Source: an uncultured Blautia sp.
GTDB taxonomy: Bacteria > Bacillota > Clostridia > Lachnospirales > Lachnospiraceae
DNA length: 64,000 bases
Direction: 5' to 3'
Assembly: GCA_937893675.1 (NCBI GenBank)
Contig: CALBGI010000034.1
Span: 1-64,000 of the forward strand
Part shown: positions 36,049 to 44,076 of the stretch, piece by piece
Numbering within the stretch: the stretch's first letter is position 1
How the letters are laid out: each line of letters opens with the position of its first letter
Translations under genes and position numbers: made by a program
Notes under the pieces: generated by a model
What the model saw: the letters and a program-made list of their open reading frames with translations, nothing else
Told to the model about the DNA's origin: nothing
The model's database searches: none

Positions 36049-36122
36049 CGAAGCGTGGCTCAGTTTGGTAGAGCGCTGCGTTCGGGACGCAGAGGCCGCA
36101 GGTTCGAATCCTGTCGCTTCGA
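36049..36122 (+). tRNA. tRNA-Pro (anticodon CGG)
   Basis: The cloverleaf is complete. The acceptor stem is CGAAGCG/CGCTTCG with discriminator A, the D arm GCTC/GAGC, the anticodon stem CTGCG/CGCAG with loop TTCGGGA (anticodon CGG, codon CCG), and the T arm has TTCGAAT. The 3' CCA is not encoded. It has its own promoter and a terminator directly after it, so it is a single-gene transcription unit. Confidence 0.97.
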
Positions 36123-36126
36123 CTGA

Positions 36127-36165
36127 TAAAAACCACTGGATTCCTTGGAGTCCGGTGGTTTTTCG
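36127..36165 (+). terminator. Terminator after tRNA-Pro
   Basis: AAAAACCAC-TGGA pairs with TCC-GGTGGTTTTT around a short loop, followed by T residues. It separates the tRNA from the rluA-family gene. Confidence 0.88.
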
Positions 36166-36230
36166 TTTACGTGTTTAAAAAATTTCGCCGCAGCCTTCCC
36201 GATATCCACACAAAGGAGACCTGTATTGCT

Positions 36231-37121
36231 ATGAACCGCACCATCCAGTATTCTGTCACAACACCAGACAAGCCCATTCGCGTAAGCCAGTTTCTCCGGC
36301 ACAAAGGCTTTTCCGCCCGCAATCTGGCGCGCCTGAAGCGGATGCCGGACAGCGTTTTGGTAAACGGACAGAGTGTTTTTCTCAACTGTCCTGTGCAGAC
36401 AGGAGACCTGCTGGTTCTTCGAATCCAGGAGAATGAAACCTCCGAAAATATCCGTCCTGTACCGCTTCCGCTGGATATCCTCTTCGAGGACGAGGATCTG
36501 CTTGTGGTCAACAAGCCAGCCGGTATGCCCATACATCCCTCTTTTGACAATCGGGACAATTCTCTGGCAAATGCTCTGGCCTGGTATTTTTCCCGGCAGG
36601 ACAAACCCTTTGTTTTTCGCTGCTGCAACCGTCTGGATCGGGACACGTCCGGCCTTACCGTTGTCGCCAAACACTCCTTCGCCGCATCCATTCTGTCCGA
36701 AATGGGACAGCGCAGAGAAATCCACCGGGAATATCTGGCCATTGTCCGGGGCGCTTTGACACCTTCTTCCGGAACCATTCGCGCACCTCTCGGCCGCAAA
36801 CCAGGCAGCATTATCGAGAGGGTGGTGGATTTTGAACACGGAGAACCGGCAGTCACCCATTATCAGATCATAGACAAAATCAGCTTGCACAGCCTGGTTT
36901 CTCTCCGCCTGGAAACCGGCCGCACGCACCAGATCCGCATCCACATGAAATATCTCGGTTTTCCCCTGATCGGAGATTATCTTTACAATCCCGATATGGA
37001 GCACATCCAAAGGCAGGCTCTGCACTCCCATACGCTGGCTTTTTCCCATCCCATTACCGGACAAGAGCTGTCCTTCACCGCACCGCTTCCGGCAGACATG
37101 CAGGCTGTCCTCCATCTATAA
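36231..37121 (+). CDS. RluA family pseudouridine synthase
   Basis: This 296-residue enzyme has an N-terminal S4-like RNA-binding part (RVSQFLRHKGFSARNLARLKRM, SVLVNGQSV) and the catalytic domain. The catalytic Asp is in the motif NRLDRDTSG (about 132-140), followed by REYLAIVRG and the conserved LETGRTHQIRIHMKYLGFPLIGD. It isomerises uridine in rRNA or tRNA; which position (RluC/RluD/RsuA-type or tRNA) cannot be told. The ATG at 36231 is chosen over 36171 because AAAGGAG lies upstream (12-nt spacing), and it removes a non-conserved leader. It follows the tRNA terminator and ends at a strong hairpin. Confidence 0.92.
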   Translation: MNRTIQYSVTTPDKPIRVSQFLRHKGFSARNLARLKRMPDSVLVNGQSVFLNCPVQTGDLLVLRIQENETSENIRPVPLPLDILFEDEDLLVVNKPAGMPIHPSFDNRDNSLANALAWYFSRQDKPFVFRCCNRLDRDTSGLTVVAKHSFAASILSEMGQRREIHREYLAIVRGALTPSSGTIRAPLGRKPGSIIERVVDFEHGEPAVTHYQIIDKISLHSLVSLRLETGRTHQIRIHMKYLGFPLIGDYLYNPDMEHIQRQALHSHTLAFSHPITGQELSFTAPLPADMQAVLHL

Positions 37122-37135
37122 ACACAAAACGCACA

Positions 37136-37171
37136 CGGGCGCTCCGGAAAGCTAACCTTCCGGAACGCCCG
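37136..37171 (+). terminator. Terminator between convergent rluA-family gene and bioY
   Basis: A perfect stem CGGGCG-CTCCGGAA / TTCCGGAA-CGCCCG, with T-rich sequence ATTATTTTTT after it on the plus strand. It may serve the convergent bioY transcript as well, though the T tract on that side is weak. Confidence 0.88.
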
Positions 37172-37179
37172 ATTATTTT

Positions 37180-37740
37180 TTACATTACATATCTTTTTAC
37201 CCGCCGCGCCAGAACAAAAGCCAGCCCAAGCTTCACGAGATCCGGCAGCACAAAGGGAAAGACGCACCATCCCAGAACGGCTCCGATGCCGACGGCTCCA
37301 TTTGCTGCTGAATACACCTTGAGAAACCACAGGGTTCCAAAAGCATAGCACAAGATGAGGCCAAGCAACATGACGCATATACGTACCACTGATTTTTTCC
37401 ACTTCTCGCCCAGGAGTTTTTCCATTCCCCATACCAGAAAGCCCGTGAGAACAAATCCAACAATATACCCTCCTGTGGTTCCGGCAAGCACCCCGGGACC
37501 GCCTCGAAATCCGGAAAATACCGGAAGCCCCACAAGCCCCATAAGCAGAAATACCAGGATTGCCATTGTCCCTCTTTTTCCTCCCAGCGTCTCAAGCGTC
37601 ATAAACACGCCGAAGGTCTGCAGCGTAAAAGGCACTGCGAAAGGAAGGGATATCCAGGAGCAAACAGCCAAAAGGACTGCAAAAATCCCAATATATACAA
37701 TGTCATAGGTTTTCCCTCGGGATACAGTCGCTGTGTTCAT
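37180..37740 (-). CDS. bioY: BioY biotin transporter substrate-binding component
   Basis: This 186-residue membrane protein has about six hydrophobic segments. The family signatures are SLPFAVPFTLQTFGVFMTLETLGGKRG, GLVGLPVFSGFRGGPGVLAGTTGGYIVGF and the C-terminal FVLPDLVKLGLAFVLARRV. BioY is the S component of an ECF transporter for biotin; the EcfA/EcfT energising module is not in the window and is probably shared. The start has AGGGAGG upstream. A BirA-type operator overlaps its promoter, consistent with repression by biotin-loaded BirA. It is directly downstream of the 3D-domain gene but has its own promoter. Confidence 0.95.
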   Translation of the reverse strand: MNTATVSRGKTYDIVYIGIFAVLLAVCSWISLPFAVPFTLQTFGVFMTLETLGGKRGTMAILVFLLMGLVGLPVFSGFRGGPGVLAGTTGGYIVGFVLTGFLVWGMEKLLGEKWKKSVVRICVMLLGLILCYAFGTLWFLKVYSAANGAVGIGAVLGWCVFPFVLPDLVKLGLAFVLARRVKRYVM

Positions 37741-37774
37741 AAGTTTTCCTCCCTGTCAGCCATTCTTTTCCCAA

Positions 37775-37803
37775 ACTTTATCACACGCGCCGCCGATTGT
37801 CAA
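37775..37803 (-). promoter_or_regulatory. bioY promoter
   Basis: On the minus strand: TTGACA (37798-37803), 17-bp spacer, extended -10 TGA-TAAAGT (37775-37780). The -35 lies inside the BirA-type operator. Confidence 0.8.
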
Positions 37804-37828
37804 CCAATTTTATATTTTAGTTTACATT
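37796..37828. promoter_or_regulatory. BirA-type biotin operator upstream of bioY
   Basis: Half-sites ATTGTCAAC (37796-37804) and GTTTACATT (37820-37828) are inverted with 15 bp between them. This fits the known Firmicute BirA pattern (TTGTNAAC, about 15 bp, GTTNACAA). It covers the -35 element of bioY. The operator starts right after the stop codon of the upstream gene. Confidence 0.8.
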
Positions 37829-39109
37829 TTATCCAACCTGGTATACATCTGCATACTGAAGTCCAAAACTCAGAGCATCCGCATGGTTGTCAAAGAAAAT
37901 ATCAACATGTCCGTAAGGTGTCCCCAGATCCTCCACGGTATAAATGTTTCCATTGATAGAAAGCTGTGTTCCAAAGGGAACCCCTGCCATCGCTACCGTA
38001 TGGCCGGCCGCAGGAACCGTTCCGCTGGCTGTAAGGTTGCCGGCCGTACCGCAGCACTGCGCGCAGTTACAGTAAGCTGTGAGCGTAAAATTCCCGAGAT
38101 AAGTCCCCTGACCGGAGTCAGAGGTACTCTCCTCTGCCGGCTCTTCATAATACTCTTCCTCGTAGCTCTCCTCTTCATAAGCTTCTTCGGAAACAACTTC
38201 CTCGGAAATTTCTTCGCTGTATTCCTGGGAATACTCCTCCTCTGTGCTTTCCACAACCACTTCGGTGCTGGTAGAACTGCTGGAGGAATCTGTCGTGTCT
38301 TCCGAAGCGTCATAATCATAGTCTTCTTCCTGCGCTTCGCTTCCCTGGCTCGCCAACGCTTCCTGCTCCTGCGCGGCAGCCTCTGCCTGCCGTACCATAC
38401 TTGCAATGCTGTTGTCTGCGCTGGAAATCTCCGACATGAGCGCCTGCGCCTCTGCCTGACTTGCGCTAATCTGATTTACATAAGAAGTAATACTCTCATT
38501 TGTGCTGGCCACCAGAGACTGTACTTCCTGCTTCTTGGCAGAACGCTGACTCATGAGTGTGTTAATGGAAGCCATCTCTTCCTCCACTTTTTTCTCCTGC
38601 TCTTCAATCTGCTTCATCAGATTCTCATATTTCTGGAGCATATCCCTGTCATACTCTGAAATCGCCGCCACATTCGTGGCACGATTCAAAAATTCCGAGA
38701 GATTCTGGGCCGACAGCAGCATTTCCAGCATTCCGCTCCCGCCCTTTTCATACATATAGGCAATGCGGATTTTCATAGCGTTATACTGCTCTTCCGCGGC
38801 AGCTCTGGCCTTTGCAAGCTCTGTCTGAATTTTCTTCAGCTCTTCCTCTTTCTGTGCCGCCTGAATTCCCAAATCCGCCACATTTTGCGTAAGCTCCTCA
38901 TACTGGGCATTCAGCTGGGCAAGATAACTCTCCAGCTCCTGCTTTTTGCTCTCCAGACTGTTTATCTCATTCTGTGTCTGCGCATAGCCTGCTTCCGCAG
39001 CCGCCTTCTCTGCCTGCAGCTCTTCTATGGAAGAAGCAAATGCGGTTGTTCCTATAGAAAATATCATTCCTGCGCTGAGGATCAGTGACAAAATTTTTTT
39101 ATTTTTCAT
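37829..39109 (-). CDS. Secreted coiled-coil protein with C-terminal 3D (MltA-like) domain
   Basis: This 426-residue protein has a signal peptide (to about residue 25, TTAFA). A long PcsB-like coiled coil follows (about 28-250; alternating Glu/Lys/Ala heptads, with a hydrophobic MYEKGGSGMLEMLLSAQNLSEFLNR patch). Then comes a Glu/Ser/Tyr acidic linker (about 255-340) and a 3D domain. The 3D domain shows FTLTAYCNCAQCCG, TASGTVPAAGHTVAM, GTQLSINGNIYTVEDLG and HVDIFFDNHADALSFG, with aspartates in the expected positions. Such proteins resemble resuscitation or lytic transglycosylase enzymes acting on peptidoglycan. No terminator separates it from bioY. It has its own promoter upstream. Substrate and regulation are not shown. 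Confidence 0.87.
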   Translation of the reverse strand: MKNKKILSLILSAGMIFSIGTTAFASSIEELQAEKAAAEAGYAQTQNEINSLESKKQELESYLAQLNAQYEELTQNVADLGIQAAQKEEELKKIQTELAKARAAAEEQYNAMKIRIAYMYEKGGSGMLEMLLSAQNLSEFLNRATNVAAISEYDRDMLQKYENLMKQIEEQEKKVEEEMASINTLMSQRSAKKQEVQSLVASTNESITSYVNQISASQAEAQALMSEISSADNSIASMVRQAEAAAQEQEALASQGSEAQEEDYDYDASEDTTDSSSSSTSTEVVVESTEEEYSQEYSEEISEEVVSEEAYEEESYEEEYYEEPAEESTSDSGQGTYLGNFTLTAYCNCAQCCGTAGNLTASGTVPAAGHTVAMAGVPFGTQLSINGNIYTVEDLGTPYGHVDIFFDNHADALSFGLQYADVYQVG

Positions 39110-39147
39110 GAAAACACCTCACTTGTAAATCGACAAATTACAGGTCA

Positions 39148-39175
39148 AGTATATCATGTTTTCAATTAAAATCAA
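39148..39175 (-). promoter_or_regulatory. Promoter of the 3D-domain gene
   Basis: On the minus strand: TTGATT (39170-39175), 16-bp spacer, extended -10 TGA-TATACT (39148-39153). Confidence 0.75.
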
Positions 39176-39231
39176 CAGTTTTTTAATTTTTTGTAACAAT
39201 TACGTAATATTTCCAGAGAAAATCCGCGCTG

Positions 39232-39260
39232 AAAAAAGGGCCGACAAACGTCAGCCCCTT
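39232..39260 (-). terminator. Terminator of spoVG
   Basis: On the minus strand the stem AAGGGGCTGAC / GTCGGCCCTT has a short loop and ends in a run of six T. It lies 15 bp after the spoVG stop. Confidence 0.85.
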
Positions 39261-39274
39261 CTATGCAGAAAGCC

Positions 39275-39556
39275 TTATTCTTCTTTATCTTCCGGTTCCT
39301 CTGCCATGACTTCCTGATATTTTTCCAGGATCATAAGCTGAATGCGGTCCCGTGTAGCCGAATTGATAGGATGTGCAATATCACGGTATTCGCCATCTGT
39401 CGCTTTGCGGCTCGGCATAGCAATGAACAGTCCCTTTTCCCCTTCAATGACTTTGATGTCATGCACCACAAACTCATCGTCTATGGTGACGGAAACAACT
39501 GCTTTCATTTTCCCCTCTTTTGCTACCTTTCTCACACGTACATCCGTAATATTCAT
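39275..39556 (-). CDS. spoVG: Septation/sporulation regulator SpoVG
   Basis: This 93-residue protein has the full SpoVG pattern: MNITDVRVRKV, MKAVVSVTIDDEFVVHDIKVIEG, LFIAMPSRK and YRDIAHPINSATRDRIQ, with a short acidic tail. SpoVG proteins bind nucleic acids and affect septation, sporulation and envelope genes in Firmicutes. GGAG precedes the start; a TATAAT-like -10 lies about 35 bp upstream without a clear -35. It is downstream of glgC-glgD on the same strand, separated by 78 bp with a hairpin, and is followed by its own terminator. Confidence 0.96.
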   Translation of the reverse strand: MNITDVRVRKVAKEGKMKAVVSVTIDDEFVVHDIKVIEGEKGLFIAMPSRKATDGEYRDIAHPINSATRDRIQLMILEKYQEVMAEEPEDKEE

Positions 39557-39634
39557 TCTCTCCTGCCCCTTTCCTTTTGCCTTGTATTATATTTGGAAAA
39601 TGTGCCCTCCGCATCTTCTCATGCGGAAAGCCCT

Positions 39635-40753
39635 TTATAATACATAACGCTCATTTTTTTCTACGACGATTTTTACCCCATCCTCGCCGCAGTAATAAGA
39701 ATTCGCCCGAATGGTGTCCCTGCTCTCCACAATACAGTTCTCAATATGGGTATTATCCCCCAGATATACATCATTCAGGATCACTGAATTCTTGATCACG
39801 CAATTATTCCCCACAAAAACATCTTTAAACAGTACGGAATTCTCCACAGTACCATTGATGATACAGCCGCTGGAGATCAGACTGTTTTTCACATTGGCTC
39901 CGGGATTATATTTCGCCGGAGGAAGGTCATCGATCTTCGTCTTGATAAACGGCTCCTGCTTAAAGAAATAGTTGCGGATCTCCGGCTCCAGAAATGCTAG
40001 GTTCGTCCTGTAATAGGATTCCGCGGTGGAAATGTTGCTCCAGTACGTATCGATCTTGTAACCGTAAATGCGCTTCAGGTTCTTGTAGCGGATCAGAATG
40101 TCCTTGACAAAATCATTGCGCCCCTCCTGCGCTGCCCGCTCGATCATCTCAATGAGCTGTCTTCTGCGGATCACGTAAATCCCCGTAGAAATCGTATTAT
40201 AGTGAGAAACAATCGGCTTCTCCTCAAATTCCTCAATGCGGCAGTCCTCATTCATGCGGAGTACGCCGAACCGCTCCACCTCGTTCTGATCTCTGCAGGT
40301 CGTGCATACCACTGTGATATCCGCGCGTTTTGCAATGTGATACTCCAGAACCTTGTTGTAGTCAAGCTTATAAATACCATCGCCGGAAGCGATCACAACA
40401 TAGGGCTCATGGCTGTTTTTGAGAAATGTGAGATTCTGATAAATCGCGTCCGCGGTTCCCCGGTACCAGAGGCTGTTCTCTTTCGTGATCGTGGGCGTAA
40501 ATACATAGAGGCCGCCCTGTTTGCGTCCAAAATCCCACCACTTGGAGGAACTCAGATGCTCATTCAGAGAACGGGCGTTATACTGTGTAAGGACCGCCAC
40601 CTTTTGAATATGGGAATTCGCCATATTGCTCAGCGCAAAATCAATGCTGCGATAGCTGCCTGCAACAGGCATTGCCGCGATTGCTCTTTTATTTGACAAT
40701 TCTCTCATCCGATTGTTGTTTCCGCCTGCCAAAATAATGCCGATTGCTCTCAT
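39635..40753 (-). CDS. glgD: GlgD, regulatory subunit of glucose-1-phosphate adenylyltransferase
   Basis: This 372-residue protein is a homologue of ADP-glucose pyrophosphorylase with altered active-site motifs. It has LAGGNNNRM where GlgC has LAGGQGSRL, NKRAIAA instead of EKVAKPAV, and SGDGIYKLDY instead of SGDHIYKMDY. A C-terminal left-handed beta-helix follows (INGTVENSVLFKDVFVGNNCVIKNSVI). In Firmicutes GlgD alone is inactive or weak and forms a more active complex with GlgC. Its start overlaps the glgC stop (ATGA), so the two subunits are translationally coupled. It serves glycogen synthesis from glucose 1-phosphate. Confidence 0.95.
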   Translation of the reverse strand: MRAIGIILAGGNNNRMRELSNKRAIAAMPVAGSYRSIDFALSNMANSHIQKVAVLTQYNARSLNEHLSSSKWWDFGRKQGGLYVFTPTITKENSLWYRGTADAIYQNLTFLKNSHEPYVVIASGDGIYKLDYNKVLEYHIAKRADITVVCTTCRDQNEVERFGVLRMNEDCRIEEFEEKPIVSHYNTISTGIYVIRRRQLIEMIERAAQEGRNDFVKDILIRYKNLKRIYGYKIDTYWSNISTAESYYRTNLAFLEPEIRNYFFKQEPFIKTKIDDLPPAKYNPGANVKNSLISSGCIINGTVENSVLFKDVFVGNNCVIKNSVILNDVYLGDNTHIENCIVESRDTIRANSYYCGEDGVKIVVEKNERYVL

Positions 40754-42027
40754 GCCTGCTCACCATCCTTTGCTCTGATCACCTGTCCGCCTGCAAGAAC
40801 TCCATCCGGATAGTCCGCCAGCGTTGTCACGCCGGAAACAGCTGTGTTTCTTCCAATTTTTACATTGGACGGGATTACGCTCTTCTCACCCACGGTAGCA
40901 ATACCGAAAGCATATACGGAAGGTTTGTACACATTCTCGGCCTCCTCGCCAAATCCGAGGATCACATGGCTGCCGATCACCACATCCTCCGCCACGATCG
41001 CCTTATCCATGACCACATCTTCACCCACAATGGAATTCCGCATGATAATGGAATCTCTGATGACACTGCCTTTTCCGATCACCACGTTCGGGCCGATCAC
41101 AGAATTATGTACTTCGCCATAAATCTCCGCGCCCTCACCGATGATGCATCTGTCTGTCACTGCTTCGGCGGAAATGTACTGGGGCGGAATAATATCCCCT
41201 TTTGTATAAATTTTCCAGAATTCTTCATAAAGATTAAATTCCGGAATAATGTCAATGAGCTCCATGTTGGCTTCCCAGTAGGAGCCAAGGGTTCCCACGT
41301 CCTTCCAGTAGCCGTTGTACTCATAGGCAAACAGGCGCTCTCCTTTTTCTTTGCACCAGGGAAGAATATGTTTGCCAAAATCACAGCCGTTCTGATCCTT
41401 CAGCGCAATCAGAGCCTCTTTCAGTATCGGCCAGCTGAAAATATAGATTCCCATGGAGGCCAGATTGCTGCTGGGCTTCTCCGGTTTTTCCTCAAACATG
41501 GTAATACGTCCGGTATCATCCGTCACCATAATGCCGAAGCGGCTGGCTTCTTCCATGGGAACCGGCATACAGGCAATGGTAATATCTGCTTTATTCGCTT
41601 TGTGGAAATCCAGCATCACCTCATAATCCATCTTGTAGATGTGATCGCCGGAGAGAATCAGTACGTAATCCGGATTATACTGCTCCATATAATCCAGATT
41701 CTGGTAAATCGCATTCGCTGTTCCCGTGTACCATTCACTGCTGGAGCTCTTCTCATAAGGAGGCAGCACGGTTACACCGCCTTCATTTCTGTCCAGATCC
41801 CACGGAATCCCGATTCCGATATGGGTATTCAGACGGAGCGGCTGATACTGGGTCAGCACTCCCACGGTGTCAATTCCGGAATTAATACAGTTGCTCAAAG
41901 GAAAATCGATAATACGATATTTTCCTCCAAAGGACACTGCCGGTTTGGCTACCTTTTCGGTAAGGACTCCAAGTCTGCTGCCCTGCCCTCCAGCCAGAAG
42001 CATGGCAATCATTTCCTTTTTGATCAT
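40750..42027 (-). CDS. glgC: Glucose-1-phosphate adenylyltransferase, catalytic subunit
   Basis: This 425-residue enzyme makes ADP-glucose, the first committed step of glycogen synthesis. Its motifs are MLLAGGQGSRLGVLTEKVAKPAV at the N terminus (nucleotide and allosteric site), the catalytic Asp in ILSGDHIYKMDY, FEEKPEKP, and a C-terminal beta-helix of hexapeptide repeats (VVIGKGSVIRDSIIM). The start has AGAGGTGA upstream. A promoter with an extended -10 lies 44 bp upstream. It is followed by glgD with a 4-bp overlap. glgA, glgB and glgP are not in the window. Confidence 0.97.
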   Translation of the reverse strand: MIKKEMIAMLLAGGQGSRLGVLTEKVAKPAVSFGGKYRIIDFPLSNCINSGIDTVGVLTQYQPLRLNTHIGIGIPWDLDRNEGGVTVLPPYEKSSSSEWYTGTANAIYQNLDYMEQYNPDYVLILSGDHIYKMDYEVMLDFHKANKADITIACMPVPMEEASRFGIMVTDDTGRITMFEEKPEKPSSNLASMGIYIFSWPILKEALIALKDQNGCDFGKHILPWCKEKGERLFAYEYNGYWKDVGTLGSYWEANMELIDIIPEFNLYEEFWKIYTKGDIIPPQYISAEAVTDRCIIGEGAEIYGEVHNSVIGPNVVIGKGSVIRDSIIMRNSIVGEDVVMDKAIVAEDVVIGSHVILGFGEEAENVYKPSVYAFGIATVGEKSVIPSNVKIGRNTAVSGVTTLADYPDGVLAGGQVIRAKDGEQA

Positions 42028-42070
42028 ATAATCACCTCTCGTTAGCTATACATGATGTTATCACGTCACT

Positions 42071-42099
42071 AGTATAACACATCGCAAAGTATTAGTGAA
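42071..42099 (-). promoter_or_regulatory. glgC-glgD promoter
   Basis: On the minus strand: TTCACT (42094-42099), 17-bp spacer, extended -10 TGT-TATACT (42071-42076). The stretch 42100-42394 upstream of murC is AT-rich without a gene; a TGG-TATTAT extended -10 near 42291-42296 may serve murC. Confidence 0.7.
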
Positions 42100-42394
42100 C
42101 AATTTTTACAATAATTTTGCCTTAATTTTTGCTTTTTTATCTTTATTGCACATCTCTTTTTACGTACTCTTAACACTTCCGCTCTCATTTTTAGGTATTA
42201 TGTACAGTTCATCATCTGTTTTTTATCGTATTTTGTCGTTTTTTGTCTATTGTGCACCGCAAAAGAACCCTTTTCCATTTCTTCATTTCATGGTATTATA
42301 AAATCGTTAAACAGGTTCCGGCTGCACAGCGCTGCGTCCTTGGACAAAATACTGCTGCAGCACGAATTTATTTCAAAAGATAGGAGATTTCCAT

Positions 42395-43774
42395 ATGTAT
42401 CAGATAGACTTTCACAAACCGCTTCATATCCATTTTATCGGTATCGGCGGCATCAGTATGAGCGGCCTGGCCGAAATCCTTCTCGAAGAGCATTTTCTGG
42501 TTTCCGGTTCTGACGCAAAGGAGAGCCCGCTTACCAAAGCGCTGGAAGCACGCGGCGCCAAAATATTTTACGGACAGCGCGCTTCCAATATCAGCGACGA
42601 GGTAGAGGTGGTTGTGTACACGGCTGCCATCCATCCGGAAAACCCGGAATTCGCCCGCGCAAAAGAGCTCCGGCTTCCCATGCTCACCAGAGCGGAGCTT
42701 CTGGGCCAGATCATGCGCAACTATGAGACATCCATCGCGGTTGCCGGAACCCACGGCAAAACCACAACGACCTCCATGGTATCCCACATCCTCCTTGCCG
42801 GAGACTGTGATCCCACCATCAGCGTAGGCGGCATCCTTCCTGCCATCGGCGGGAATATCCGCGTAGGCCGCTCCGAAACCTTCGTCACAGAAGCCTGCGA
42901 GTACACCAACAGTTTTCTCAGCTTTTTCCCAAAAATCAGCATCATCCTGAACATCGATGCTGATCATCTGGACTTTTTCAAGGACATTGACGACATCCGC
43001 AGCTCTTTCCGCCGTTTTGCAGAACTCCTTCCCAAGGACGGCACGCTGATCATCAACGCGGATACGCCAAAATACGAAGAAATCACCAAAAATCTGCCCT
43101 GCCGCGTCATTACATACGGTCTCACTGCAGACGCGCAGTATCAGGCCAGAGACATCACATACGACAAATACGGACATGCTTCCTTTACGGTTTACAAAGA
43201 CGGCTTCAAAGCCGGCAGCTATTATCTGAAGGTTCCCGGCATCCACAACGTCTCCAACGCACTGGCTGCCATCGCGCTGGGTGAACTTTTGGGGCTTTCC
43301 GCAGACACGATCGTCAAAGGTCTGGGAAGCTTTACCGGCACAGACCGCCGCTTCCAGTATAAAGGCGAGGTTGGCGGAATTACCATTATCGACGACTACG
43401 CCCACCATCCAACAGAAATCGAGGCCACACTCCACGCTGCCGCCAATTATCCACACCGCAAAGTATGGTGTGTTTTCCAGCCGCACACCTACACCCGCAC
43501 CAAAGCGCTGCTTCCGGAATTTGCCAAAGCGCTCACCCTGGCAGACCATGTAGTCCTTGCAGATATTTACGCTGCCCGCGAGCAGAATACCATCGGCATT
43601 TCCTCGGAAGATCTGCAGAAACTGATCCAGGAAGCCGGCACTCCCTGTGAATATTTCCCCACCTTCGACGAAATCGAAAACTTTTTATTAAAAAGTTGTA
43701 CACAGGGCGATTTGTTGATAACTATGGGTGCGGGAGACGTTGTAAACATTGGAGAACACCTTCTCGGAAATTAG
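42395..43774 (+). CDS. murC: UDP-N-acetylmuramate--L-alanine ligase
   Basis: This 459-residue ligase adds the first amino acid, L-alanine, to UDP-MurNAc in peptidoglycan synthesis. It shows the N-terminal Rossmann motif HFIGIGGISMSGLAEIL, the ATP loop AGTHGKTTTTSM (about 115-126), EACEYTNSFL, DADHLDF and the C-terminal domain with DYAHHPTEIEATL and FQPHTYTRT. TAGGAG lies 7 nt before the ATG. The last codons and the stop lie in the first copy of the DnaA-box repeat, and a near-match DnaA box (43696-43704) is inside the coding region. It is divergent from glgC. Other mur genes are absent here. Confidence 0.98.
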   Translation: MYQIDFHKPLHIHFIGIGGISMSGLAEILLEEHFLVSGSDAKESPLTKALEARGAKIFYGQRASNISDEVEVVVYTAAIHPENPEFARAKELRLPMLTRAELLGQIMRNYETSIAVAGTHGKTTTTSMVSHILLAGDCDPTISVGGILPAIGGNIRVGRSETFVTEACEYTNSFLSFFPKISIILNIDADHLDFFKDIDDIRSSFRRFAELLPKDGTLIINADTPKYEEITKNLPCRVITYGLTADAQYQARDITYDKYGHASFTVYKDGFKAGSYYLKVPGIHNVSNALAAIALGELLGLSADTIVKGLGSFTGTDRRFQYKGEVGGITIIDDYAHHPTEIEATLHAAANYPHRKVWCVFQPHTYTRTKALLPEFAKALTLADHVVLADIYAAREQNTIGISSEDLQKLIQEAGTPCEYFPTFDEIENFLLKSCTQGDLLITMGAGDVVNIGEHLLGN

Positions 43775-43986
43775 TTATCCACATTATCCACATGCTTATG
43801 CACATTTTAACAGCAAAAAGCATGTGGATTTTTTTGTGCATAACCTGCTTTACATAATTCGACACCAGGCTTCGACAGATTTAACGGTTTCTTAACGTTA
43901 TTCGCGATTCTGACATTTTTTTGCAATTTCTGTCAAATTAGTTATCCACATTATCCACACTTTCCACAGGGCTTTTTTGTGGATAT
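43768..43986. promoter_or_regulatory. DnaA-box cluster between murC and the dnaD-like operon
   Basis: Six perfect TTATNCACA boxes occur: 43775-43783, 43784-43792, 43796-43804, 43835-43843 (reverse), 43942-43950 and 43951-43959. Weaker copies occur at 43823-43831 (reverse), 43960-43968 and 43978-43986 (reverse), and one inside murC at 43696-43704. Two tandem abutting pairs are embedded in an exact 25-bp direct repeat (43768-43792 and 43935-43959). The cluster ends about 40 bp before the -10 of the dnaD-like operon. It probably lets DnaA sense or control transcription of the helicase-loading genes. It may also titrate DnaA. Confidence 0.85.
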
Positions 43987-44024
43987 TTGGAAAGAAACAG
44001 GCTATTCCTTTTTAAAAAGGGTTG

Positions 44025-44033
44025 TGCTATAAT
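44025..44033 (+). promoter_or_regulatory. Extended -10 promoter of the dnaD-like operon
   Basis: TGC-TATAAT (44025-44033) is a perfect extended -10; the -35 position (44005-44010, TTCCTT) is poor. A weak -35 next to DnaA boxes is what a regulated promoter would show. The start codon is 43 bp downstream. Confidence 0.7.
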
Positions 44034-44076
44034 CCAAATTACTAATTCAAACCATTGGGAAAGTGAGTTATCTTAC

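Noticed and set aside
36060..37115. 351-codon open frame on the minus strand opposite the RluA-family gene
   Set aside because: It runs into the tRNA gene, lacks a ribosome-binding site and family motifs; the plus-strand frame has clear pseudouridine-synthase motifs.
43768..44076. Chromosomal origin oriC at the DnaA-box cluster
   Set aside because: dnaA, dnaN, recF and rpmH are absent, there is no clear AT-rich unwinding stretch with DnaA-trio-like repeats, and flanking genes do not diverge consistently. Kept as a regulatory cluster; an origin role is mentioned only as not excluded.
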